Shown here: positions 32,234 through 41,252 of the stretch, one piece after another
Numbering within the stretch: position 1 is the first letter of the stretch
Layout: each line of letters opens with the position of its first letter
Source: Vulcanimicrobiota bacterium
GTDB lineage: Bacteria; Vulcanimicrobiota; Vulcanimicrobiia; Vulcanimicrobiales; Vulcanimicrobiaceae
DNA length: 64,000 nt
Direction of reading: 5' to 3'
Assembly: GCA_003140215.1 (NCBI GenBank)
Contig: PLJL01000001.1
Location: 203,281-267,280 of the forward strand
Notes under the pieces: model-generated
Database searches by the model: none
What the model saw: the letters and a program-made list of their open reading frames with translations, nothing else
Told to the model about the DNA's origin: nothing
Program-made: the position numbers and the translations under genes

Positions 32234-33319
32234 ATGTCACTCTCTCCCATTCTCGACGTCCTCATCGGCATGGCCGGCGTCTACGTCGCATTCAGTCTCC
32301 TGGCTTCTTGGTTCAACGAACGAGCCGCGTCGGCGCTCGATCTGCGTTCCAAAGGGCTCGTGAACGGGATCTATCAGCTCTTGAACGGCGACAGAACGGC
32401 GTTCACGCAATTCACCCAAGATCCGATATTCATCGCGCTGCAACAAGCCGGACAGAACACGGTGCAGACCGCGCAAGCAGCGGCGCCGGCGGCCGTCGCC
32501 GATCCGGCGGCACTCGCGAAGAACGGTCCTTCGTACATGTCGAGGGAGCAGTTCAGCGCGGTCTTCATGAACATGCTCGCATCGAAGGGCGCGCAGGTGG
32601 CCGCGGCCGCGAGCGCGACTGCGAGTGCGGCGAGTGCCGCGACCACCGTAAACCCGGCTACCGGCACGACGCCCGCGATGGCCGCAGCAGCAGTCGCCGC
32701 GAACGCCGTCCAGAGCATTCAAGCCGCCGGAGACGCGTTGGGCGTGGGGCCTCAGGTCGGCGCGGTCTTGGCGAAGTCCGGTGCCGACATCAACGCGTTC
32801 GTCTCCGGTATCGAGACGTTGTACGACGACCACATGGACCGCGTCTCGGGCTGGTACAAGCGCGAGTCGCACAAGATTCTGATCATCATCGGCGCGCTGT
32901 TGGCGGTGATTTTCAACATCGATTCCGTGCGGCTCTATGAAGGGCTCAGCTGCAACTCGGCCTTACGCGGGTCAGTTTCTGCCGCCGCCACCGCCGCCGC
33001 CGCGAAGAACACCAGCGCAACGCCTAGCGGTGTCGTCCCTGGGATGCTACAGGCGGTTCCGTTAGGATGGGCGCCACAGGGGAACAGGCTCCTTGACGAT
33101 CCGATCGCGTGTTACGTCAAGGAGGACGCAGCCGCAAACGTCCCACCCGCGGGCGTGAAGACGTGGTTCTTGTACCTCTTGTCCAAGGTGCTTGGGCTGG
33201 GAATCACCGTGATCGCGCTCTCGCTCGGCGCACCGTTCTGGTTCGACGCGCTCAGCTGCCTGACAAACGTGCGGGCGGCCGGGAAAAAGCCCGACTCTGA
33301 CGCCAAGGCGACGACCTAG
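32234..33319 (+). CDS. Membrane protein of unknown function with an Ala-rich middle
   Basis: 361 residues. One helix lies at the N-terminus (ILDVLIGMAGVYVAFSLLAS) and two lie in the C-terminal half (ILIIIGALLAVIFNI; LSKVLGLGITVIALSLGAPFWF). YDDHMDRVSGWYKRESHKIL before helix 2 and SLGAPFWFDALSCLTNVRAAG at the end are conserved in a widespread uncharacterised membrane family. Between residues about 120 and 170 lies an Ala-rich, low-complexity stretch. GTGs and ATGs nearby were considered; ATG 32234 places a helix at the start. Confidence 0.7.
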   Translation: MSLSPILDVLIGMAGVYVAFSLLASWFNERAASALDLRSKGLVNGIYQLLNGDRTAFTQFTQDPIFIALQQAGQNTVQTAQAAAPAAVADPAALAKNGPSYMSREQFSAVFMNMLASKGAQVAAAASATASAASAATTVNPATGTTPAMAAAAVAANAVQSIQAAGDALGVGPQVGAVLAKSGADINAFVSGIETLYDDHMDRVSGWYKRESHKILIIIGALLAVIFNIDSVRLYEGLSCNSALRGSVSAAATAAAAKNTSATPSGVVPGMLQAVPLGWAPQGNRLLDDPIACYVKEDAAANVPPAGVKTWFLYLLSKVLGLGITVIALSLGAPFWFDALSCLTNVRAAGKKPDSDAKATT

Positions 33320-33401
33320 CCGCGAAATTCCGGATAGGAAAGCGACCCGCTCGACGCGTACGTCCCGAGCCTGTTAGGGTGTGCCCCGGCGAGGTGGTCA
33401 T

Positions 33402-34448
33402 TTGAAGCGCAGCACCTTCTCGGCTCTGGTTTCGGCGGGCGCGGTCAGCGCCCCGGCGTTCCTGCGCTACGCTTGGGCAGAAGATCTGATCACCGTCGGT
33501 ACCGTCAACTCCAGCAGCGACGTCCCGTTCTTCATCGGCGACAAGAAGGGGTTCTTTCGCGAACAGGGGCTCGCGGTCAAGTGGACGGCGTTCGACTCCG
33601 CGGCGAAGATGGTCGTCCCGCTGGGCGCCAATCAGCTCGACGTCGCCGCCGGAGCGCCGTCGGCCGGACTCTACAATGCCGTCGCGCAAGGCATCGATCT
33701 CAAGATCGTCGCCGACAAAGGCTCGACGCCGCACGGGTTCGGATACCTGCCCTTGCTCGTCCGCGCCGATCTGGCGGCACACTTCAGCTACAAAGACCTC
33801 AAGGGCATGAAGGTCGCCGAGCCCGCGCAAGGCACGGCCACGTCGTCGACCCTCAACGAGGCGCTCAAGCAGGCTCACCTCGTCTACGCCGACGTGACCC
33901 ACGAGTTCCTCGGCTTCCCCACCCACGTCGCGGCCTTTGCCGGCAAGAGCATCGACGCCAGCCTTACCACCGAACCGTCGGCAACGCTCGCGGTACGCAG
34001 CGGCAACGCCGTGCGCTACGCCGGAGACGACGTCTTCTATCCCAAGCAGCAGCTCGCGGTACTGCTCTACGGCGCCACGATGGCGCAGAAAAAACCCGAG
34101 CTGGGCCGTAAGTTCATGGTCGCCTACATCAAGGCCGTCCGTTTCTACAACGACGGCCTGGCGCGCGACAAGCGCACCGGCCACGGCTCCCTGACCGGCA
34201 AGAACGGTAAGGAGATCGTCGACATCCTCACCGAGTACACGGCGGTGAAGGACCGGACGATCTACGAACAGGCCACGCCCAACGGCAACGACCCCGACGG
34301 CCGGGTGAACCTCGAGAGCCTGCGCAAGGACCTCGCCTTCTTCAGAGCCCAAGGCTTGGTAACCGGCAACGTCACGGCCGACGCGGTGCACGACGGATCG
34401 TTCGTCGAAGCGGCGCTCAAGATCACCGGCAAGTACCAGCACGGCTGA
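33402..34448 (+). CDS. NitT/TauT-type ABC transporter substrate-binding protein
   Basis: 348 residues from TTG 33402, with GAGG seven bases upstream. An N-terminal export signal (LKRSTFSALVSAGAVSAPAF) precedes a periplasmic-binding fold of the SsuA/ThiY/TauA type: LITVGTVNSSSDVPFFIGDKKG, FREQGLAVKWTAFDSAAKMV, PLGANQLDVAAGAPSAGLYNAV and the hinge-side KVAEPAQGTATSSTLNEALKQ. It feeds the ATPase and permease that follow with overlapping codons. With a Rieske oxygenase downstream, an aromatic carboxylate or sulfonate is a reasonable but unproven substrate. Confidence 0.85.
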   Translation: MKRSTFSALVSAGAVSAPAFLRYAWAEDLITVGTVNSSSDVPFFIGDKKGFFREQGLAVKWTAFDSAAKMVVPLGANQLDVAAGAPSAGLYNAVAQGIDLKIVADKGSTPHGFGYLPLLVRADLAAHFSYKDLKGMKVAEPAQGTATSSTLNEALKQAHLVYADVTHEFLGFPTHVAAFAGKSIDASLTTEPSATLAVRSGNAVRYAGDDVFYPKQQLAVLLYGATMAQKKPELGRKFMVAYIKAVRFYNDGLARDKRTGHGSLTGKNGKEIVDILTEYTAVKDRTIYEQATPNGNDPDGRVNLESLRKDLAFFRAQGLVTGNVTADAVHDGSFVEAALKITGKYQHG

Positions 34449-35236
34449 TGGCCGACGCGAAGATTCGCTTCGAGCAGGTCGAGAAGCGCTTCTTCCTTCG
34501 CGACGGCGAGCACGTGGCGCTCGGCGGCGTCTCGTTCGAGGTGGGTTCAGGGGAGTTCTTCGTGATCGTGGGGCCGAGCGGCTGCGGGAAGACGACGCTG
34601 TTGCGCATCGCCGCCGGACTCGAGGCGCCGACGTCGGGCCGCGTCACGATCGCGCGCGGCGACGGCGACCGCCCCGAGAACGCGATGGTGTTCCAAGGGG
34701 AGTCGCTCTTTCCGTGGATGACGGTCCGCGAGAACGCCGCCTATGGCTTGCGCATGCGAGGCGCGCCGCGAGCGCAGATCGACGACGTCGTCGGCCACTA
34801 TCTCGACCGCACCGGGCTGCGCGCGTTCGCGGATGCGTTCCCGCACCAGCTCTCGGGCGGGATGAAACAACGCGTGTCGATCGCGCGGGCGTTCGCCTGC
34901 GACCCCGAGGTGCTGCTCATGGACGAGCCGTTCTCGGCGCTCGACGAGCAGAACCGAACGCTGCTCCAACAAGAGCTGCTGCGCATCTGGGACGAGACCA
35001 AGAAGACCGTTGTCTTCATCACCCACAGCGTCGACGAAGCGGTCAGCTTGGGCGACCGCATCATGGTCATGAGCAGCGACCGCGGCCGCCCCAAAGCGTT
35101 CGTCGACGTGCCTTTCACGCGCCCGCGCTCCGTGCTCGATCTGCGCGCGACGCCGGAGTACGGCCGGCTGTTCGGGGACATTTGGGCCGAGTTGCGCGAC
35201 GAGATCCGCTTCCCCGTCCCCGAGCCCGCCGCATGA
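34448..35236 (+). CDS. ABC transporter ATPase (NitT/TauT/SsuB type)
   Basis: 262 residues. Walker A is GPSGCGKTTLL, the Q-loop is MVFQGESLFPWMTV, the signature is LSGGMKQRVSIARAF, Walker B is LLMDEPFSALDEQ, and the H-loop is VFITHSVDEAV, all in the order of SsuB/TauB proteins. It begins in a TGATG overlap with the binding-protein gene and ends in ATGA with the permease gene. Confidence 0.93.
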   Translation: MADAKIRFEQVEKRFFLRDGEHVALGGVSFEVGSGEFFVIVGPSGCGKTTLLRIAAGLEAPTSGRVTIARGDGDRPENAMVFQGESLFPWMTVRENAAYGLRMRGAPRAQIDDVVGHYLDRTGLRAFADAFPHQLSGGMKQRVSIARAFACDPEVLLMDEPFSALDEQNRTLLQQELLRIWDETKKTVVFITHSVDEAVSLGDRIMVMSSDRGRPKAFVDVPFTRPRSVLDLRATPEYGRLFGDIWAELRDEIRFPVPEPAA

Positions 35237-35994
35237 GCGTCGACGCGCGCGACCGGCTGCTGAGCGTCGCGTCGCCGATCGCGTTGTTCGTCCTGTGGGA
35301 GATCGCCGCGCGCGCGCACTGGATCGACGTTCGCTTCTACCCGGCTCCGTCGTCGATCGCCCGCACCTTCGGCACGATGCTGGCCAACGGAACGCTGCTC
35401 GCGAATACGCTGATCACGCTCGAACGCTTCGCCATCGGGATCGTGGTCGGCGGCGTGCCGGCGCTCCTGCTCGGGTTGGCGATGGGGCTCTACCGGCCCA
35501 TCTACGCCATCGTCGATCCGCTGATCTCGGCGACGTACCCGGTCCCCAAGAGCGCGATCCTGCCGCTGATCCTGCTCGTCTTCGGCATCGGCGAGGCCTC
35601 CAAGATCGCGATGGTCGCGATCGGGATGTTCTACCCCGTCGTGATCAACACGGCGGCCGGCGTGCGCCAGATCGACCGCATGTACTTCGACGTCGGGCGC
35701 AACTACGGCGCGCGCGGCTGGGCCGTGTTCCGCACGATCGCGTTCCCCGGCGCGCTGCCCGTCATCATGACCGGCGTGAAGCTGGGCGCGGGGCTGGGGC
35801 TGATCCTCATCGCGGTGGCCGAGATGCTCGGCGCGCCGAGCGGTCTGGGCTTCGTGATCCTCAACGCCTGGCAGATCTTCCAGGTCAACGTGATGTACGT
35901 CGGCATCATCACGATCGCGGTGATCGGCTTCGCCCTCACCGTGCTGCTCAACGAAGTGGAGCGGATCCTGATCCCCGCTCGTCCGCGGCACTAA
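35233..35994 (+). CDS. ABC transporter permease (NitT/TauT/SsuC type)
   Basis: 253 residues with about six membrane helices. The cytoplasmic EAA-type loop is GRNYGARGWAVFRTIAFPGALPVIMTGVKLG, and AEMLGAPSGLGFVI follows as in SsuC/TauC. ATG 35233 overlaps the ATPase stop. It forms the channel of the importer encoded at 33402-35994. Confidence 0.92.
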   Translation: MSVDARDRLLSVASPIALFVLWEIAARAHWIDVRFYPAPSSIARTFGTMLANGTLLANTLITLERFAIGIVVGGVPALLLGLAMGLYRPIYAIVDPLISATYPVPKSAILPLILLVFGIGEASKIAMVAIGMFYPVVINTAAGVRQIDRMYFDVGRNYGARGWAVFRTIAFPGALPVIMTGVKLGAGLGLILIAVAEMLGAPSGLGFVILNAWQIFQVNVMYVGIITIAVIGFALTVLLNEVERILIPARPRH

Positions 35995-36014
35995 AGGAGA
36001 ACACAAACACCGCC

Positions 36015-37298
36015 ATGGCGCTGACCGAACGGCAACAGCAGACTCTCGTCTCGACGAACGCCGCGACCCCGATGGGCGACCTGTTCCGCCGCTATTGGAT
36101 CCCCGCGCTGCTCGCCGAGGAGCTCCCCGAGCCCGACTGCGCTCCGGTGCGAGTACGGCTGCTGGGCGAGGATCTGATCGCATTCTGCGACACCACCGGG
36201 CGCTACGGGTTGATCGACGGTTTCTGCGCGCACCGCGGCGTCTCGCTCTTCTACGCCCGCAACGAAGAGTGCGGGCTGCGCTGCGCCTACCACGGCTGGA
36301 AGTACGACGTGGAAGGCCGCTGCATCGACATGCCGTCGGAACCCGAAGAGAGCAACTTCAAGGACAAGGTGCGCCTCAGGGCCTACCCGCTGGTGCGGCT
36401 CGGCGACGTGTTCTGGACCTACATGGGACCCGTGAACGCTCGCCCGGCGGAGCCCCAACTCGAATGGGCAACGCTGCCGCCGTCGCAGGTATACATTTCC
36501 AAGCGGCTGCAACGCACGAACTATCTGCAGGCGCTCGAGGGCGGGATCGACTCGAGCCACGTCTCGTTCACCCACCGCTTCAGCCTCGACGACGATCCGC
36601 TGCACCGCGGTTCGCTAGGCAACGTCTACCTCAAGCAAGACGGCCGCCCGCGCTTCGAGGTCGTCGAATCGGCTGGCGGCCTGTTGATCGGCGCGCGCCG
36701 CAACGCCGGCGACGACCGCTACTACTGGCGCATCACGCAGTACGTGATGCCTTGGTACACGATCATCCCGCCGTTCGGCGAGAACCTGATCGGTGCGCAC
36801 GCCTGGGTTCCGATCGACGACGAGAGTTGCTGGGCCTGGAGCATCAACTATCACCCGGTGCGCGAGCTGCTCGACACGGAGCGTGACGATATGCGTGCCG
36901 GCGGCGGGATTCACTGCGTCTACAAGCCCGGAACCTACGAGCCGCTCGCCGACGCGAGCAACGACTACCTCATCGACCGGCGCGCGCAACGCGAGCAGAA
37001 GTCGTTCAGCGGCGTCGCCGGGATCGCGATGCAAGACGCCTCGCTGCAGGAGAGCATGGGACCGATCCAGGACCGCCTGCGGGAGCGGCTCGGCACCAGC
37101 GACAGCGGGATCATCATGGCGCGCCAGCGCCTGCTGCGCGCCGCCGAGGTTGCGGCCGGCGACGTCCCGCCCGGGCTGGACCCCGCGGCGCAGCGCGTGC
37201 GCTCGGCCTCGTTGCTGCTGCCCAAGGACGTTCCATTCCAAGACGGCGCCGCCGACGCGCTGCGCCTGCAGCCCAAGACCGCCTTCGTCTCGCTATGA
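36015..37298 (+). CDS. Rieske-type aromatic ring-hydroxylating oxygenase, large subunit
   Basis: 427 residues from ATG 36015 (AAGGAGA about 17 bases upstream, rather far). The Rieske 2Fe-2S ligands are in CAHRGVSLF and CAYHGWKYD. The mononuclear iron segment is LQALEGGIDSSHVSFTHRF with two His. This is the phthalate 4,5-dioxygenase/vanillate demethylase-like class. A reductase subunit is not adjacent, so electrons must come from elsewhere. Location directly after an importer suggests oxidation of the imported compound. Confidence 0.9.
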   Translation: MALTERQQQTLVSTNAATPMGDLFRRYWIPALLAEELPEPDCAPVRVRLLGEDLIAFCDTTGRYGLIDGFCAHRGVSLFYARNEECGLRCAYHGWKYDVEGRCIDMPSEPEESNFKDKVRLRAYPLVRLGDVFWTYMGPVNARPAEPQLEWATLPPSQVYISKRLQRTNYLQALEGGIDSSHVSFTHRFSLDDDPLHRGSLGNVYLKQDGRPRFEVVESAGGLLIGARRNAGDDRYYWRITQYVMPWYTIIPPFGENLIGAHAWVPIDDESCWAWSINYHPVRELLDTERDDMRAGGGIHCVYKPGTYEPLADASNDYLIDRRAQREQKSFSGVAGIAMQDASLQESMGPIQDRLRERLGTSDSGIIMARQRLLRAAEVAAGDVPPGLDPAAQRVRSASLLLPKDVPFQDGAADALRLQPKTAFVSL

Positions 37299-37675
37299 TG
37301 AGCATCGCGGCGGCGCGACGTGCCGGCGCACGCATCACGGTGACCGGCACCGCAGCGCGCTCGTTCCTGCGCGCCGAGTTGGACGGGGTTCGGTTTCTCG
37401 CCCCCGACGCCGTCGGCGACCTCGACGAGATGCTACGAGAAACGGACATGCTCGTCTTCGTCACCGACGCACGTGACGTGGCGCAGATGCCGCACCCGAT
37501 CGCCGTCGCCGAAGCCGCGCGCGACCGCGGCATCTTGGTCGCCGCGATCGTCGTGAGCGACAAAGCCGCCCTGGGCCGCTCGCCGCGGCTCGCGGCGCTG
37601 CGCGAGGCCGCCGACATGGTGATGATCGTGAGCGACGCCGAGGCCGCGCGCGCGGTCATCGCCGCCCTGCGCTAA
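37295..37675 (+). CDS. Small Rossmann-like protein of unknown function in the oxygenase operon
   Basis: 126 residues, no family recognised. Alternating strands and helices (ARITVTGTAARSFL, VRFLAPDAVGDLDEMLRETD, MLVFVTDARDVAQM, ILVAAIVVSDKAALG, ADMVMIVSDAEAARAVIAAL) suggest a three-layer alpha/beta fold like a nucleotide- or FtsZ-type domain without a clear P-loop. It overlaps the oxygenase stop by 4 bp and ends 8 bp before the antiporter, so it is surely co-expressed. A chaperone or regulatory role for the oxygenase is a guess. Confidence 0.65.
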   Translation: MMSIAAARRAGARITVTGTAARSFLRAELDGVRFLAPDAVGDLDEMLRETDMLVFVTDARDVAQMPHPIAVAEAARDRGILVAAIVVSDKAALGRSPRLAALREAADMVMIVSDAEAARAVIAALR

Positions 37676-37683
37676 GGCTCCGC

Positions 37684-39255
37684 ATGCTCGAAACGCAGAT
37701 CGAGGCGGTGATCGGCTTGCTCGTCGTGACGATCCCGCTCGTCGCGCTGGCGCGCCGTGGCGACGTCCCGTATCCGATCGTGCTCGTGCTGGGCGGCCTC
37801 GCGCTGGGATTCATCCCGGGATTGCCCAGCGTGCACCTCGATCCGAACCTCGTGCTGTTGATCTTCCTTCCGCCGCTGCTGTACTGGGAAGCAATCACCG
37901 CGCCGACCGACATCATGCTCGCCAACCTGACGCAGATCGGGATGCTGGCGATCGGGCTCGTCCTCGCCACCACGATCGCCGTCGCGGTCATCGCGCACGC
38001 CGTCATTCCGAATCTGCCGTGGGCGGTCGCGTTCGTCCTGGGCGCGATCGTCGCGCCGACCGACGAGCTCGCTTCGGCGCCGGTGCTCGAGCGATTCCGG
38101 ATCCCCCGTCACGTCATCGCGATCGTCGAAGGCGAAAGCCTGGTGAACGACGCGTTCTCGCTCGTGCTCTACGCGGCGGCGCTGACCGCCGTGGTGACGG
38201 GCGTCGTCGAGCCGCTCCACATCTCGGTGTACCTCATCGCCGGTCCGGTCGGCGCCCTGCTCGTCGGCCTTCTCGCGGGACGGATCGCCGTCGCGGGCTG
38301 GCGGCGCATCAAAGACACCGACCTGCAGTCGGTGATCTCACTGCTGGTACCCTTCGTTTCCTATTTGCCGGCGCTGCGGATCGGTGCGTCCGGCGTCCTG
38401 GGTGTGGTAGCGACCGGCGTCTACGTGAACCGCTTTACGCCGATCGTGGTGACGCCGGCGACGCGGCTGCGGCTCGTCGGTTTCTGGGAGACCTTCGTCT
38501 TCGTCGCGAACGCGTTGCTCTTTCTGCTGGTCGGGCTGCAGTTGCACGACATCGCGACCGGCGTGTTCCGGCAAAACGCCTGGCAAACCGTCCTGTGGGC
38601 GACGCTGGCGACGAACGCGACCGTGATCCTCGTTCGCTTCGGCTGGGTCTTGCTGACCGAGTACCTGCCTTTTGTCGGCGGTTCCTCGGAGCACGCCGAG
38701 CCGGACTGGAAGCACGCGTTGATCGTTTCATGGTCGGGGCTGCGCGGAGCGGTCTCGCTCGCGGCCGCGCTCGCGATCCCGATCACCGCCGCCGGCGGGA
38801 CGCCGTTCCCGCATCGTGAACTCATCATCTTCCTCACCTTCACGGTCATCGTCGTGACGCTGGTCGGCGGCGGACTCACGCTCCCGGCCGCGATCGCGCG
38901 GCTGAAGGTGAGCGACAGCGGGCGCGAGGAGACTGAGGACATGCAACGCGCGCTGGCGGGCGCAGCCAAGGCCGCACTGGCGCGGGTCGACGCGCTGGAG
39001 CGCGAGCGTCGGCTCGACCCCGAGCACGCCGCAGTCCTGCGACGGCGCTACGCCCAGCTGCGCGAGAGCTCGGACCGCCCTGGCGATCCCGCAGTGCGCG
39101 AGGCGGCACGACGCCGGTCGAGCGCGGAACGCGAGGTGATCGAGGCCGAGCGCCACGCGCTCATCGAGCTGCGCGAACGCGGTGAGATCGACAACACCGT
39201 CCTGCGCCGGGTTCTGCTCGCGCTCGATCATGCGCACACGCGGATCCCGCAATGA
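37684..39255 (+). CDS. CPA1-family Na+(K+)/H+ antiporter
   Basis: 523 residues: about twelve membrane helices and a charged cytoplasmic tail (about 410-523). The ion-binding helices show FLPPLLYWEAITAP, FVLGAIVAPTDELASAPVLER and VEGESLVNDAFSLVLYAAAL, as in NhaP/NHE proteins, with the conserved ND pair. ISWSGLRGAVSLAAAL is represented by IVSWSGLRGAVSLAAALAIP. The tail has helical DALERERRLDPEHAAVLRRR. It is coupled to the acetoacetyl-CoA synthetase gene by a 4-bp overlap, which may only reflect operon packing. Confidence 0.9.
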   Translation: MLETQIEAVIGLLVVTIPLVALARRGDVPYPIVLVLGGLALGFIPGLPSVHLDPNLVLLIFLPPLLYWEAITAPTDIMLANLTQIGMLAIGLVLATTIAVAVIAHAVIPNLPWAVAFVLGAIVAPTDELASAPVLERFRIPRHVIAIVEGESLVNDAFSLVLYAAALTAVVTGVVEPLHISVYLIAGPVGALLVGLLAGRIAVAGWRRIKDTDLQSVISLLVPFVSYLPALRIGASGVLGVVATGVYVNRFTPIVVTPATRLRLVGFWETFVFVANALLFLLVGLQLHDIATGVFRQNAWQTVLWATLATNATVILVRFGWVLLTEYLPFVGGSSEHAEPDWKHALIVSWSGLRGAVSLAAALAIPITAAGGTPFPHRELIIFLTFTVIVVTLVGGGLTLPAAIARLKVSDSGREETEDMQRALAGAAKAALARVDALERERRLDPEHAAVLRRRYAQLRESSDRPGDPAVREAARRRSSAEREVIEAERHALIELRERGEIDNTVLRRVLLALDHAHTRIPQ

Positions 39256-41252
39256 CCGAAGGCGAGCTACTGTGGACGCCCGATCCCGTGCAAGCCGCGC
39301 AGTCCACGGTCGCACGTTTCATGCGCCGGCTCGCCGCGCAGGGCCACGCGTTCGAGAGCTACGAGGAGCTGCGGCGCTGGTCGGTGACCGACCTCGACGG
39401 CTTTTGGGCGGCGGTGTGGGAGTTCTTCGACGTCCACGCGACGCAGCCGTACGAACGCGTGCTGAGTTCGCGCGAGATGCCGGGCGCCGTCTGGTTCGCC
39501 GGATCGCGCGTGAACTACGCCGAGCACCTGCTGCGGCACGAGCGCTCAGCCGCGTCCGGCGAAGCGGCCCTCGTGCACAGCTCGGAGCTTCGCCCGCTCG
39601 CGCGGATGTCGTGGAGCGAACTCGGCGGCGCGGTGCGCATCCTGGCGACGCAGCTGCGCGCGCTCGGCGTGCGCCCCGGCGACCGCGTCGTCGCCTACAT
39701 GCCGAACATCCCGGAGACGGTGGTCGCGATGATCGCCGTCACGGCTATCGGCGGCGTGTGGTCGTCGGCGGCACCCGAGTTCGGGGCTCGGACCGTGATC
39801 GACCGCTTCGCGCAGATCGAGCCGATGGTGCTCTTCGCCGCGGACGGGTACCGCTTCGGCGGCAAGGACTTCGATCGCGCCGATGAGATCCGCACGATCC
39901 TGGCCGAACTGCCGACGGTGAAGCACGTCGTTTGGCTGTCGTACCTCGATCCGGCGTCACGCGCACCGGTCGAGCCGGCGCTCGCGTGGGCCGAGCTGCT
40001 CGATCGCCCGCCGGTCGACGCCGCGACGTTCGCCTACGAGTACGTCGCGCACGATCATCCGCTGTGGGTGCTCTTCTCTTCGGGCACGACGGGGTTGCCG
40101 AAGCCGATCGTGCACGGGCACGTCGGCATTCTGCTCGAGCACCTCAAGAGCACCGGGCTCGGTCAGAACCTCAACCCGCAGTCGCGGATGTTCTTCTATA
40201 CCACGACCGGCTGGATGATGTTCAACGCGCTGCTGTCGGCGCTGCTGCAAGGCGCGTCGGTCGTGCTCTACGACGGGCATCCGGCACACCCGACGCCGGC
40301 GCTACTGTGGCAGCTTGCAGCCGATGCGGAAGCGACGTCCTTCGGCGCAAGTCCCACGTTCGTGCAGATGATGCAGAAAATCGGGCTCGTTCCGCGCGAG
40401 CGCTTCGAACTCTCGCGGCTGCAGAGCGTGCTGCTCACCGGCTCGCCGGTCACGCCCGAATCGACGGCGTGGTTCTACGAGTACGTCAAACGCGATCTCT
40501 GGGTCACCTCGCCCTCGGGCGGAACGGAGCTGTGCGCGGGCCTGGTCGGCGGCTCGCCGCTGCTCCCGGTCTATGCGGGCGAGATCCAAACGCGGCTGCT
40601 CGGGATGGACGTGCACGCCTGGAACGCCGCCGGCGTCCCGGTGATCGACGAGGTCGGCGAGCTGGTGGTCACCAGCCCGTCGCCGTCGATGCCCCTGCGC
40701 TTCATGAACGATCCGAACGACGCGCGCTATCGCGAAACGTATTTCGAGCATTTCCCCGGCGTATGGCGGCACGGCGACTTCATCAAGATCAACGCGCGCG
40801 GCGGCTGCTACATCTACGGGCGCTCGGACTCGACGCTCAACCGCTACGGCGTGCGCATCGGCTCCGCTGAGATCTACCGGGCCGTCGAGCAGCTCGACGA
40901 GATCGCGGACAGCCTCGTCGTGTGCCTCGAGCTTCCGGGCGGGGCGTTCTACATGCCGCTGTTCGTGCGGCTCGCTGACGGCGCACTCTTCGACGACGCG
41001 CTGCACGCGCGCATCGTGAACAAGTTGCGAACCGACTGCAGCCCGCGCCACGTCCCCGACGAAATCCACGCCGTCGCGGCGATACCCTACACCCTCACCG
41101 GCAAGAAGATGGAGATCCCGGTGCGCCGCATCCTGGCCGGGACCCCGCCGGAAAAAGCCGCCAGCCGCGAAGCGATGATGCAGCCCGCGGCGCTCGACTG
41201 GTACGTCGAGTTCGCGCACGCGCGCGCCGCGACCGGCTCAGGCCGACAGTAA
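39252..41252 (+). CDS. aacS: Acetoacetyl-CoA synthetase
   Basis: 666 residues, the length of AacS. The enzyme activates acetoacetate with ATP and CoA. The adenylate-forming motifs are [20 protein letters not shown], the aromatic-site [11 protein letters not shown], and [20 protein letters not shown] with the hinge, then [17 protein letters not shown] carrying the catalytic Lys. The N-terminal [15 protein letters not shown] is typical of the ACS/AacS branch. It is the last gene of the operon starting at 33402. It overlaps the convergent amidase gene by 15 bp. Confidence 0.93.
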   Translation: MTEGELLWTPDPVQAAQSTVARFMRRLAAQGHAFESYEELRRWSVTDLDGFWAAVWEFFDVHATQPYERVLSSREMPGAVWFAGSRVNYAEHLLRHERSAASGEAALVHSSELRPLARMSWSELGGAVRILATQLRALGVRPGDRVVAYMPNIPETVVAMIAVTAIGGVWSSAAPEFGARTVIDRFAQIEPMVLFAADGYRFGGKDFDRADEIRTILAELPTVKHVVWLSYLDPASRAPVEPALAWAELLDRPPVDAATFAYEYVAHDHPLWVLFSSGTTGLPKPIVHGHVGILLEHLKSTGLGQNLNPQSRMFFYTTTGWMMFNALLSALLQGASVVLYDGHPAHPTPALLWQLAADAEATSFGASPTFVQMMQKIGLVPRERFELSRLQSVLLTGSPVTPESTAWFYEYVKRDLWVTSPSGGTELCAGLVGGSPLLPVYAGEIQTRLLGMDVHAWNAAGVPVIDEVGELVVTSPSPSMPLRFMNDPNDARYRETYFEHFPGVWRHGDFIKINARGGCYIYGRSDSTLNRYGVRIGSAEIYRAVEQLDEIADSLVVCLELPGGAFYMPLFVRLADGALFDDALHARIVNKLRTDCSPRHVPDEIHAVAAIPYTLTGKKMEIPVRRILAGTPPEKAASREAMMQPAALDWYVEFAHARAATGSGRQ

